A stretch of DNA of 20,707 bases from an uncultured Candidatus Melainabacteria bacterium (GTDB lineage Bacteria > Cyanobacteriota > Vampirovibrionia > Gastranaerophilales > Gastranaerophilaceae): the NCBI GenBank assembly GCA_934675685.1, contig CAKURL010000027.1, positions 1 through 20,707 on the forward strand, written 5' to 3'. Below are positions 1 through 6,836 of the stretch, one piece after another; the stretch's first letter is position 1, and the number at the start of each line of letters is the position of its first letter. The translations under genes were made by a program, and so were the position numbers. Below the pieces are notes generated by a model. It ran no database searches. It was not told the DNA's origin and worked only from the letters and a program-made list of their open reading frames with translations.

Positions 1-30
1 ATAAATCCTATGGTTGAGCTAAGGGAATAA
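1..30 (+). CDS. possible C-terminal end of an upstream gene (partial)
   Basis: The first frame is open from the window edge and reads I-N-P-M-V-E-L-R-E before a TAA at 28-30; the other two plus-strand frames stop sooner. A terminator hairpin with a plus-strand T-run follows about 50 bases later, which fits a plus-strand gene ending here. Nine residues are too few to name a family, and the frame could be open by chance. Confidence 0.25.
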   Translation: MNPMVELRE

Positions 31-81
31 GCACAAAAAAATATAGATAAAGAATGTAGATAAATAGATAAAGAAAGTAAT

Positions 82-121
82 AAAAAAGAGCTCCGAGGTT
101 AATCCTTAAGAGCTCTTTTTT
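82..121. terminator. bidirectional Rho-independent terminator
   Basis: The arms AAAAAAGAGCT (82-92) and AGCTCTTTTTT (111-121) are perfect inverted repeats, extended one pair inward by C93-G110. The T-run on each strand follows the GC part of the stem, so the hairpin can stop transcripts from either side. It would end the minus-strand tRNA-Leu transcript and any plus-strand gene entering from the left edge. Confidence 0.8.
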
Positions 122-124
122 ATT

Positions 125-210
125 TGCCCAAGGCCGGAGTCGAACCGGCACGTGGGGTGAACCACGCCAGATTTTGAGTCTGGTGCGTCTACCAATTTCG
201 CCACTTGGGC
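125..210 (-). tRNA. tRNA-Leu, anticodon CAA
   Basis: This is an 86-nt class II tRNA on the minus strand. The acceptor arms GCCCAAG (210-204) and CTTGGGC (132-126) pair perfectly, with discriminator A at 125. The anticodon stem CCAGA/TCTGG encloses the seven-base loop CTCAAAA, placing anticodon CAA at 176-174, which reads UUG leucine codons. A long variable arm (GTGG/CCAC core) and a T arm with GGTTCGACTCC are present, as expected for leucine tRNA. The 3' CCA is not encoded, so it must be added after transcription. It lies downstream of gatB on the same strand and is followed by a terminator. Confidence 0.95.
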
Positions 211-226
211 ATTTGTTTGTATTTCT

Positions 227-254
227 ATGTTACCATAAAAATTTTTAAAAGCAA
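227..254 (-). promoter_or_regulatory. weak candidate promoter for tRNA-Leu
   Basis: On the minus strand, TTGCTT (254-249) and TAACAT (232-227) are 16 bases apart and would start transcription about 10 bases before the tRNA. Matches to the consensus are 3/6 and 4/6. Read-through from gatB is an equally good explanation. Confidence 0.2.
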
Positions 255-255
255 A

Positions 256-1701
256 TTACTTTTCTAACTCTTCTTTTAAAAGTTTGTTCAACATTTGAGG
301 GTTAGCTCTGCCTTTAGTTTCTTTCATTGCTTGCCCTACGAAGAAGCCAAATAGCTTGTCTTTTCCGCCTTTATATGCTGCAACTTGCTCTGGGTTAGAT
401 TGAACAATTTTTTGTACAATAGGCAAAATTGAAGATTCATCAGAAATCACAGATAAGCCTTTCTTTTCAACAAGCGCTTGTGCGTCTTCTCCGGTTTTTA
501 AGATTTCAACCACAAGAGATTTTGCGATGTTGTTTGAAATTGTTCCTTTTTTCAATAAATCTAACAATTTTACGAAGTTTTCAACTGTCAATTTTGATTC
601 ATCAATAGAAACTTTTTCTTCTTTTAAGAAGGCTGCGACTTCGCCCATAAGGAAGTTTGAAGCTGTTTTTGCGTCAGCGCCTTTTTCAAGAAGTTTGTCG
701 TAATACATCGCCATGTCGATTTGGTTTACGATAACATTTGCGTCATATTCGGACAACCCTGCTTTTTGGTATCTTTCGATTTTTTCGCTCGGAAGCTCTG
801 GCATGGTTTGTTTTACTTTTTCGACCCATTCTTTTGAAATTTCCAAAGGCATTAAGTCCGGCTCTGGGAAATAACGATAGTCATGCGCGTCTTCTTTTCC
901 CCTCATAGAAGATGTCATGCCGGAATTGTCGTCCCAAAGTCTTGTTTCTTGAACAACTTTTCCACCTTCTTCTAGGATTTCTGCTTGGCGAATAAATTCA
1001 TATTCAATCGCGCGAACTAAAGAGCGGAAGCTGTTTACGTTTTTGATTTCTGCTCTTGTTCCAAATTCTTCTTGTCCGATTGGGCGAATAGAGATGTTGC
1101 AATCTGCTCTCATGGAGCCTTCTTCCAAGTTTCCATCGCAAACGCCAATATATTTTAAAATGTTTCTTAAAGTTTCTACGTATTCTCTTGCTTCTTCGGA
1201 GCTTCTCATATCCGGCTCAGACACGATTTCTAATAATGGTGTGCCTGCTCTATTTAAGTCAACTAAAGAATAAGTTGAGCCGTATAAGCCAGCTGCTCCT
1301 GCGTGGACTAATTTGCCCGCGTCTTCTTCTAAGTGTGCTCTTGTAATTCCAATTTTTTTGTTTGAAATTTGAATCCAGCCGCCTTGGCAAATAGGTTCAT
1401 CATATTGAGAAATTTGATAACCTTTTGGAAGGTCTGGGTAAAAATATTGTTTTCTGTCAAATTTGCAGCGGTTTGGGATAGTGGAATGGAGCGCAAGCCC
1501 TGTCAAAATCGCCATGTTTACACATTCTTTGTTTAAAACAGGTAATACTCCAGGCAAACCCAAAGTCACTGTTGAAGTTTCGCTATTTGGGTCTTTTCCG
1601 AATTGTGCGCCTTCTCTTGCAAAAATTTTAGTGTTTGTTTTAAGTTGAGCATGGACTTCTAGCCCAATGACCATTTCATATTTATCTTTATAATCTGTCA
1701 T
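256..1701 (-). CDS. gatB: Asp-tRNA(Asn)/Glu-tRNA(Gln) amidotransferase subunit B
   Basis: GatB binds the misacylated tRNA and phosphorylates the Glu or Asp side chain so that GatA-derived ammonia can convert it to Gln or Asn in the cytoplasmic GatCAB complex. The 481-aa product is of usual length. Visible signatures in order are GLEVHAQLKT, GLPGVLPVLN, YFYPDLPKGYQISQYD, LEEDAGKLVH, VDLNRAGTPLLEIVSEPD, EGSMRADCNISIRP, GTRAEIKNVNSFR and YRYFPEPDL. They are followed by the helical YqeY-like tail domain (about residue 350 to the end), ending in the typical GKDKLFGFFVGQ and K-GRANP. I chose the ATG at 1701 because AGGAGAA sits 3-4 bases upstream (1711-1705) and the protein starts close to the conserved domain; the frame is open to 1746 but the extra 15 residues overlay the ribosome-binding site. 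gatA and gatC are not in the window. Confidence 0.97.
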   Translation of the reverse strand: MTDYKDKYEMVIGLEVHAQLKTNTKIFAREGAQFGKDPNSETSTVTLGLPGVLPVLNKECVNMAILTGLALHSTIPNRCKFDRKQYFYPDLPKGYQISQYDEPICQGGWIQISNKKIGITRAHLEEDAGKLVHAGAAGLYGSTYSLVDLNRAGTPLLEIVSEPDMRSSEEAREYVETLRNILKYIGVCDGNLEEGSMRADCNISIRPIGQEEFGTRAEIKNVNSFRSLVRAIEYEFIRQAEILEEGGKVVQETRLWDDNSGMTSSMRGKEDAHDYRYFPEPDLMPLEISKEWVEKVKQTMPELPSEKIERYQKAGLSEYDANVIVNQIDMAMYYDKLLEKGADAKTASNFLMGEVAAFLKEEKVSIDESKLTVENFVKLLDLLKKGTISNNIAKSLVVEILKTGEDAQALVEKKGLSVISDESSILPIVQKIVQSNPEQVAAYKGGKDKLFGFFVGQAMKETKGRANPQMLNKLLKEELEK

Positions 1702-1730
1702 TTTTTCTCCTTGCTTTGGGTTTTTATTTG

Positions 1731-1759
1731 ATTTTAACATAAACACTTTTTAATTTAAA
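1731..1759 (-). promoter_or_regulatory. candidate gatB promoter (extended -10)
   Basis: On the minus strand, TTTAAA (1759-1754) is followed after 17 bases by TAAAAT (1736-1731), which is preceded by TGT, giving an extended -10. Transcription would start near 1724, leaving a leader of about 23 nt that includes the gatB Shine-Dalgarno. I saw no convincing promoter for the divergent gene at 1844 in this AT-rich gap. Confidence 0.4.
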
Positions 1760-1843
1760 AAACATTTATTTTTCTTAAAAATCCTTAATTTAGATGGCAA
1801 TTTTTTCTTCTAGTTTTTTTTATTAAATATATAAGGAGAAAAT

Positions 1844-2611
1844 ATGTCTAATAGTCCTATTGGAAATACGAATAATCAAGCTTATCCTCAAAACTTAAGC
1901 CCGAATGCCGTAAGTATTAATATTTTTAACCCTTCTGCCTTTGGTCAAGGGGTTAACCCGAGTGTGCAAAATCCAATCCAACAAGACAATTTTTATTCTT
2001 TGTATGGGCAAAACACAAACCCAAATGCGCAGTTGTATCCTCAAAATTATAACAATATGGTTCAATATAACCCATATCAATATAATTTACCTCAACAAAA
2101 TCCTGCGCAAAATCAAAATCCTTCTCAAGCTTCCTTGGATAATTCTTCAAACATGGCTCAAAATCCTTCAAAAATTGAAAAAACAAGCCAAGAAGAGCCA
2201 AAAGAAGCAACAGACAAAAAAGACGAAAAAACAGAAAAGAAAAAAGAAATCGTCCCTTTGACAGATGAATATATAAAATCTTTAGAAAATTACTTAGACG
2301 ATTCAAACCCAAAAATCAGGTTAATCGCGGCAAAAGATATCCTAGAAAGGTTTAAAGAGGACGAAAATCGAAAAGATAACCCAAGTTTAATCCCTTTGTT
2401 GAATAAAATATTAAGGGATACTTCGCCATCTGTCCGTTTCTTGGGGCTAACAACCCTTGATTTAGGATATTGTGCGGGCGATAATGAAACAGTGGAAATT
2501 TTAAAAGAAATGCAAAAAACAAACGACGACAAAGCTGGACAAAACCAACTTTTGGCTTCAGAAATTCTTTTAAAAATGTCTCACAACCAAACTCAAGGGA
2601 AGGAGGCCTAA
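1844..2611 (+). CDS. Q/N/P-rich protein with C-terminal HEAT-like repeats
   Basis: The 255-aa protein has three parts. Residues 1-105 are a low-complexity region rich in Gln, Asn, Pro and Tyr that carries the signature NAVSINIFNPSAFG at 21-34. Residues 108-138 are a strongly charged Lys/Glu linker. Residues 143-245 form amphipathic helix pairs of HEAT type (for example S-N-P-K-I-R-L-I-A-A and S-P-S-V-R-F-L-G-L). HEAT domains bind other proteins; the partner is unknown. There is no signal peptide or membrane segment. The ATG follows AAGGAGAAAAT with good spacing. The gene is 5 nt ahead of the next gene and probably in one operon with it. The protein at 3183 shares both the N-terminal signature and the HEAT-like C-terminus, so the two are likely paralogues. 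Function not recognised. Confidence 0.85.
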   Translation: MSNSPIGNTNNQAYPQNLSPNAVSINIFNPSAFGQGVNPSVQNPIQQDNFYSLYGQNTNPNAQLYPQNYNNMVQYNPYQYNLPQQNPAQNQNPSQASLDNSSNMAQNPSKIEKTSQEEPKEATDKKDEKTEKKKEIVPLTDEYIKSLENYLDDSNPKIRLIAAKDILERFKEDENRKDNPSLIPLLNKILRDTSPSVRFLGLTTLDLGYCAGDNETVEILKEMQKTNDDKAGQNQLLASEILLKMSHNQTQGKEA

Positions 2612-2616
2612 GTTAA

Positions 2617-3075
2617 ATGACTATAGTTTCAAAAGCAGCAGGTACACTTAGCATTTCATCATGCCTTTACGACATGCATAAATGTGGCGTCATAGGTTCA
2701 AACAGAAGCCTTGCAAAAACTTCTGCAAATGGTGTAATATCTAATACTATAGGCTGTTCAAAGGCAAATAGAGTTTCTTATAAAGATGCAACTATTAAAA
2801 ATTTCTTAATGAGAAACAATATTGGCCTTGGGGTCAAAGAATTTGGCTCTCGAATAACGGGCTATTTGAAAGGCTTTTTAGGCGCAGGGGTTAGATATAT
2901 TCCAAACTTTGCTCTAGGCGCAGTTGCTCTTTTAGCTAAAAGCAAGGGAACTTCTAAAACAGCAGATAAAATAGCAAACCTTGCCGCGGTTGGACTTGGA
3001 ATTGTGGAAGGTTATGATATAATAGTGAACTCTACCAACTTTGGCCAGAGAACTGATTATTTAAATTACAAATAA
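2617..3075 (+). CDS. small unknown protein with Gly/Ala-rich helices
   Basis: I do not recognise a family for this 152-aa basic protein. The N-terminal third is Ser/Cys rich, with cysteines at 16, 23 and 47. Two hydrophobic, Gly/Ala-rich stretches (about 83-107 and 116-137) could be membrane-associated or amphipathic helices, but they contain charged residues and are not clear transmembrane segments. The ATG lies 10 bases after AGGAGG (2601-2606), which overlaps the end of the upstream gene, so translation of the two is probably coupled. A 107-nt gap with its own candidate promoter separates it from the next HEAT-like gene. Confidence 0.75.
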   Translation: MTIVSKAAGTLSISSCLYDMHKCGVIGSNRSLAKTSANGVISNTIGCSKANRVSYKDATIKNFLMRNNIGLGVKEFGSRITGYLKGFLGAGVRYIPNFALGAVALLAKSKGTSKTADKIANLAAVGLGIVEGYDIIVNSTNFGQRTDYLNYK

Positions 3076-3103
3076 ACAATAAAAATGTAACAAAATATTA
3101 AAA

Positions 3104-3131
3104 TTTCAAAAAGTAAGTAGCAATTTATAAT
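3104..3131 (+). promoter_or_regulatory. candidate promoter for the second HEAT-like gene
   Basis: A perfect TATAAT (3126-3131) lies 16 bases after TTTCAA (3104-3109). A start near 3138 would give a leader of about 45 nt carrying AAAGGAGAAA just before the ATG at 3183. The -35 match is only partial. Confidence 0.4.
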
Positions 3132-3182
3132 ATTCACATGTCTTATAAGGATTGTGTGGAGATAACACAAAAGGAGAAATTA

Positions 3183-4256
3183 ATGACTCAACCAATAAGT
3201 AATCGTCAAATGGCATATACACCGTCGCCATCAGCAAACGCGGTTTCTATTAATATCTATAATCCTACAGCGTACGGCTCTACTCCAGCTCAACAAGCTC
3301 CCTACGATTACACAAATTCTTTCTATAATATGCCGCAAACTTCTATGTACGAAGCGCCAGCGCAACAACAATACGCAAGCTATCCGACATATCAAAATTA
3401 TCAAGCCCAAAATCCAGCTATGATATATAATCAACCAAACGCTTATCAAATGCCTCAAGCTCCTGCTCCGGAGGTTATGCCACAAAGCGTTATAACAAAT
3501 AATTTCCAAGCTCCTCAAACAGAGCCTGCTCAAGCTGCTCCTCAAGAAACAGCTTCCCAACAAGCAGTTGCTCCACAAGCTCAGGCAATTCAAGAGCCAA
3601 AAACTCAAGAAATTCCTCAAGAAGTGAGTCAAACAATAAATACAGACGAACTTGTAAACGGCTTAAAAAGCACAGACGCTGACACAAGGGCAAAAGCAAT
3701 AAACGAAATCGCAGCTTATGCTCAAGATGTTCCTGAAGTTTCTTTGCAAGTGTTGACTGAACCAATCATTAACTCATTGGTTGATATTATTAAAGAAGAC
3801 ACATCATCTCTTGAAGGTCCTTCTGAACAACAAGTAGCTTTACTAGACAAGAGTGCAAAAGGCGAAACTCTAACAGATAGCGAAAACGCAATCTTAGAAC
3901 AATTATCTCCGCGAGACAAAGCAAACAAAAATAGAATCTTTGCATTGTACACATTGGCAATGATTGAAAAACTTCAAAGAGACGAATTGGATCAATACAT
4001 TGAAAACCAAAAAGCAAATGGCGAACAACCAATCGAACCATTGAAGCTTCAAGACCTAGCTGGCTTTGGTGAAATTTCAAATATTATCAAAAACGATCCA
4101 AGACCAGAAGTTCAATTGGCAGCTATCCAAGCTCTTCAACACATTGAAAAACCTGAAGACAAAGCTGACGTTGAAGGAATTTTGGCAGATTCTTTGAAAT
4201 CTTCAAACGAAGCAATCAAAAAAGCAGCTGAAGAAACAATGATGAAAATTGCATAA
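3183..4256 (+). CDS. Q/P/A-rich protein with C-terminal HEAT-like repeats
   Basis: This is a 357-aa protein. Residues 1-150 are low complexity (Gln, Pro, Ala, Tyr) and carry NAVSINIYNPTAYG at 19-32, almost identical to the signature of the protein at 1844. Residues 154-357 are helical, with HEAT-like units at about 155-205 (T-D-A-D-T-R-A-K-A-I) and 293-357 (PRPEVQLAAIQAL and S-S-N-E-A-I-K-K-A-A). They are split by an acidic insertion of about 80 residues (208-290). No signal peptide or membrane span is visible. The frame is open back to an ATG at 3138, but I chose 3183 because AAAGGAGAAA lies 4-5 bases upstream and the shorter form aligns with its paralogue. It has its own promoter candidate and a strong terminator, so it is probably a single-gene unit. 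A protein-binding scaffold is the most I would infer. Confidence 0.85.
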   Translation: MTQPISNRQMAYTPSPSANAVSINIYNPTAYGSTPAQQAPYDYTNSFYNMPQTSMYEAPAQQQYASYPTYQNYQAQNPAMIYNQPNAYQMPQAPAPEVMPQSVITNNFQAPQTEPAQAAPQETASQQAVAPQAQAIQEPKTQEIPQEVSQTINTDELVNGLKSTDADTRAKAINEIAAYAQDVPEVSLQVLTEPIINSLVDIIKEDTSSLEGPSEQQVALLDKSAKGETLTDSENAILEQLSPRDKANKNRIFALYTLAMIEKLQRDELDQYIENQKANGEQPIEPLKLQDLAGFGEISNIIKNDPRPEVQLAAIQALQHIEKPEDKADVEGILADSLKSSNEAIKKAAEETMMKIA

Positions 4257-4307
4257 AATCCTTTTGAAATTGGGATTAAATAAAAAATAAATTGCTATCA
4301 ACTAAGT

Positions 4308-4343
4308 AAAAAAGAAGTTCTTTGAAAAAAGGGCTTCTTTTTT
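4308..4343 (+). terminator. strong Rho-independent terminator
   Basis: A 16-bp hairpin (4308-4323 with 4328-4343, three of the pairs G-U) is capped by a GAAA tetraloop at 4324-4327 and ends in a run of six T. It lies 51 bases after the stop of the HEAT-like gene. Confidence 0.85.
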
Positions 4344-4385
4344 GTTTTGGATTGAAATTTGTTAATCGAAAAGAATCTGCAGTAT

Positions 4386-4691
4386 GTCATTCTGAAAGCT
4401 TTAAAAAGCTCTTGAGCCGAGTGAGCCAAGCAATGCCTTGCTTGGTGAACGATGGCGAGAGCATAAGTGTGCGTCGCATTGTGACAGCCGCGATGAGCGG
4501 GTGGCATAATGCAGAGTCATAGCTTAAAGTGAAGCGTAGTTTTTAAGCTGTTCAGAATCTCTAAAATATAGTATGCGAGAATTCATCATCAAGTAAAGAC
4601 TCTGAAACTAGTTCAGGGTGACGGTTTGTGGAATTTTTATCTATGTTACAACATTTAGTAGAAATTCAAAATAATTCCCTAAAAACAAACC
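4386..4691. repeat. hairpin-rich intergenic element, probable dispersed repeat
   Basis: The gene-free stretch 4344-4693 is visibly richer in GC than its flanks between about 4400 and 4520. Nested inverted repeats are visible. ATTCTGAA (4389-4396) pairs with TTCAGAAT (4551-4558). GTCATTCTGAA (4386-4396) pairs 9/11 with TTCAGGGTGAC (4612-4622). CCAAGCAA/TTGCTTGG (4426-4445) encloses the loop TGCC. AGCTTAAA/TTTAAGCT lies at 4521-4549, and CTGAA/TTCAG at 4602-4616. GGTTTGTGGAATT (4623-4635) pairs in two blocks with AATTCC and ACAAACC (4673-4691). Motifs such as TTCAGGGTGAC are reminiscent of palindromic repeats scattered between genes in many bacteria. No coding signal is convincing. It sits between the ends of two convergent genes, where such repeats commonly lie. 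Confidence 0.55.
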
Positions 4692-4693
4692 AA

Positions 4694-6712
4694 CTAAATA
4701 TTCACATTTCTCATAGAATAAACATTCTGGTAAACCCAATAACTGGATAAGACTTTTTTTATGTAAGTCTTTGTTTCAAAATATGGAATATTTTCGCAAA
4801 ATTCATCTATTTCTTCTCTAAAAATAGTGGGGTCATTGAGCCATTTTTCGAGGTTCCCAAACCCTGCATTATATGAAATTATGGCGTAATAAACGTTACC
4901 ATTGTATTTATCAATCAAATATTTGAAATATTTTTCCCCGATTTTGATATTTTTTTCTTCGTTTAAAAGTTCTTCTTTTGAAACATTTCTTTTTTCGATG
5001 TGGCTAGCTGTGGCTGGCATAATTTGAGACAGCCCCAAAGCGCCCACAGGACTTTTGATTTTGGGGTTGAAGTGGCTTTCTTCTCTAATTAAGCTTAAAA
5101 ATAAATATGGACTTACGTCGTTTTGGGCTGAATATTTGTTTATTTCTTCGCTATAAAAAATCGGGTAGATTAATTTTAAGCGAAAATCGTCGAAAGTAAG
5201 CTTATTTTCTTCTTTTGAATTTTCTTCGTTTCTTGCTTTTTCGATATTATCTTCCAGAGCTTCTTTCGAAGTTGTGATGGATTCTGCCACAAAGCCTTTT
5301 TTGTTTAAAATCCAAGACTTTATATATGGGTCATCAAGCTTCAATTCGTCTATAGTCTGCCAATCGCAATTTTGAAGAAGATATTGCATCGTCTTATCTT
5401 TTTTAAAGATGTATTTTGGGAGCTTGTCGATGTTATACGTAATTATTTTCTTTTTGTTAAAAATTTTTGCTTCTTGGGATAATTTAAGCTGTCTTGAGGA
5501 CAAAAACGCGTAGTAGCTTAAAGGATAGTTTTCTATTACCTTGTTGAATTGCGCTTTTGCGAGTTTTTGGTTTTTGGATTTTAAATATACTTTTCCAAGC
5601 CAATATGAAATTCTAGCTGCATCTTTTTCGTTTTTATACATTCTTTCGTATTCAAAAGCGATAGATTTGCAGGCTTTGTATCTTTTTTGTTCATAATTAT
5701 ACCAAAACACTTCCCAAAGAGAATTTGGCGCCCAGATTGAATCGGGATAATGTCCTGAAATATGCTCATACGTTTTAATTGAGCGGATTGAGGTCAAAGA
5801 TTCTGCCAGTTTATAAAGGATTGTGGGGTATGAATTAGACATTTTAAATTGAACAGACATGTCTTGAAGAGTCTGGATTTTGTTTGAATTTGTGATTTTA
5901 ATTAATCTATCTATTGCGCTATTTATGTCTTTTTCTTCGACACTACTTACTTTTAAAGCCAAGCCTTTTAAAATCGCTTCTTTTTCGCCATCAAGGTTTT
6001 TTAAATTTTTATAACAAACAGAAATTTTATACCAATTTTTTGAAAAATCGCCAGCTTTTAAAATGGGCAGAGCCTCTGAATACATGTTGTTTTGGATATA
6101 TGTATCTGCTAAAATTTCCATTTCGTCTTCTTGAAGAAGATTTTTTAATTTTTTCAATTCGTCGAGCGCTAAAAGAGAATATTTCCCAGAGGGCGCATAA
6201 GACAAATATTGAAGGAAATATTTCTTTGACATTATTTGGTTTTTGTCTTCTAAAAGAAGGGCTGCTTTGATTGAGCTTGCTTTTGCAAAGTCGCTTTTTG
6301 GGTATTTTGTGTAAATATAGATATATTTTTTGTATAGTTGATTTTTGGAATATTTTCCTGTGTTTTCGTTGAACAAAAGCTCGTTATATAAAATATAAGG
6401 GCGAATGAGTTCGTTTGTTTTTCTTTTTGTCAATTGGTCGAGCTTGACTAAAGCTGTTTTTTTGTCCCCTAGTTTATTTGCTGCTTGAAATTGTTTTAAA
6501 AGAGCTAATGTATAGAGTTTTGAATTTTTGTTGATTTTTTGAAAATTATAATAAGCGTCTTGATATTTTTCTTGGTTATAGAGCAAAAGCCCCTGTGAAT
6601 ATATCTTTGCCGCTTTTTTGTTGTAGGATAAATTTTTATATGCAAAAGCTAATAATATTGATAATGCGATTAAAATAGTAATTGAGAATTTAAGTAATTT
6701 ATTGTTGTCCAT
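4694..6712 (-). CDS. Slt70-like lytic transglycosylase with TPR-like repeats
   Basis: This enzyme is predicted to cleave the MurNAc-GlcNAc bond of peptidoglycan, forming 1,6-anhydro-MurNAc ends, at the outer face of the inner membrane. The 672-aa protein begins with a single hydrophobic segment (about 8-25), a membrane anchor or uncleaved signal. It continues with about 480 residues of helical TPR-like repeats (for example A-K-I-Y-S-Q-G-L-L-L-Y-N-Q-E-K-Y and A-K-A-Q-F-N-K-V-I-E-N-Y-P). The SLT domain follows at about 525-640. Its catalytic glutamate is E545 in the REESHFNP motif, followed by GALGLSQIMPATA and SYNAG (613-617), the standard family I motifs. The length matches Slt70-type enzymes. 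The ATG at 6712 has only a weak AAGAA before it. It lies downstream of ileS but behind the ileS terminator, so it is probably transcribed separately. Confidence 0.9.
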   Translation of the reverse strand: MDNNKLLKFSITILIALSILLAFAYKNLSYNKKAAKIYSQGLLLYNQEKYQDAYYNFQKINKNSKLYTLALLKQFQAANKLGDKKTALVKLDQLTKRKTNELIRPYILYNELLFNENTGKYSKNQLYKKYIYIYTKYPKSDFAKASSIKAALLLEDKNQIMSKKYFLQYLSYAPSGKYSLLALDELKKLKNLLQEDEMEILADTYIQNNMYSEALPILKAGDFSKNWYKISVCYKNLKNLDGEKEAILKGLALKVSSVEEKDINSAIDRLIKITNSNKIQTLQDMSVQFKMSNSYPTILYKLAESLTSIRSIKTYEHISGHYPDSIWAPNSLWEVFWYNYEQKRYKACKSIAFEYERMYKNEKDAARISYWLGKVYLKSKNQKLAKAQFNKVIENYPLSYYAFLSSRQLKLSQEAKIFNKKKIITYNIDKLPKYIFKKDKTMQYLLQNCDWQTIDELKLDDPYIKSWILNKKGFVAESITTSKEALEDNIEKARNEENSKEENKLTFDDFRLKLIYPIFYSEEINKYSAQNDVSPYLFLSLIREESHFNPKIKSPVGALGLSQIMPATASHIEKRNVSKEELLNEEKNIKIGEKYFKYLIDKYNGNVYYAIISYNAGFGNLEKWLNDPTIFREEIDEFCENIPYFETKTYIKKVLSSYWVYQNVYSMRNVNI

Positions 6713-6718
6713 TTCTTA

Positions 6719-6746
6719 ATTTTACAAAATTTCTTTTTGATTTCAA
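6719..6746 (-). promoter_or_regulatory. candidate promoter for the lytic transglycosylase, possibly leaderless
   Basis: On the minus strand, TTGAAA (6746-6741) and TAAAAT (6724-6719) are 16 bases apart. The -10 ends six bases before the ATG, so the transcript would begin at or next to the start codon, which also lacks a good Shine-Dalgarno. Confidence 0.35.
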
Positions 6747-6785
6747 AATGTGTAATTTTTTGTAATGAATTAAAAATGTAGAAAT

Positions 6786-6816
6786 AAAAAAGCTGCCTTT
6801 TTTGAAAGCAGCTTTT
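6786..6816 (-). terminator. Rho-independent terminator of ileS
   Basis: AAAAGCTGC (6788-6796) and GCAGCTTTT (6808-6816) form a nine-pair stem. Read on the minus strand it ends in a T-run (complement of 6786-6791). It lies about 20 bases after the ileS stop. Confidence 0.8.
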
Positions 6817-6836
6817 GTTTTAAAAATTTATATAGA

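Noticed and set aside
1702..1746. Longer gatB start giving 15 more residues
   Set aside because: The extension covers the AGGAGAA ribosome-binding site and the promoter candidate, and is not needed for the conserved GatB domain.
4298..4522. Overlapping frames on both strands (61-70 aa) through the intergenic element
   Set aside because: Both run through the terminator hairpin and the nested inverted repeats, lack ribosome-binding sites, and have no domain-like pattern. They fit a repeat read by chance.
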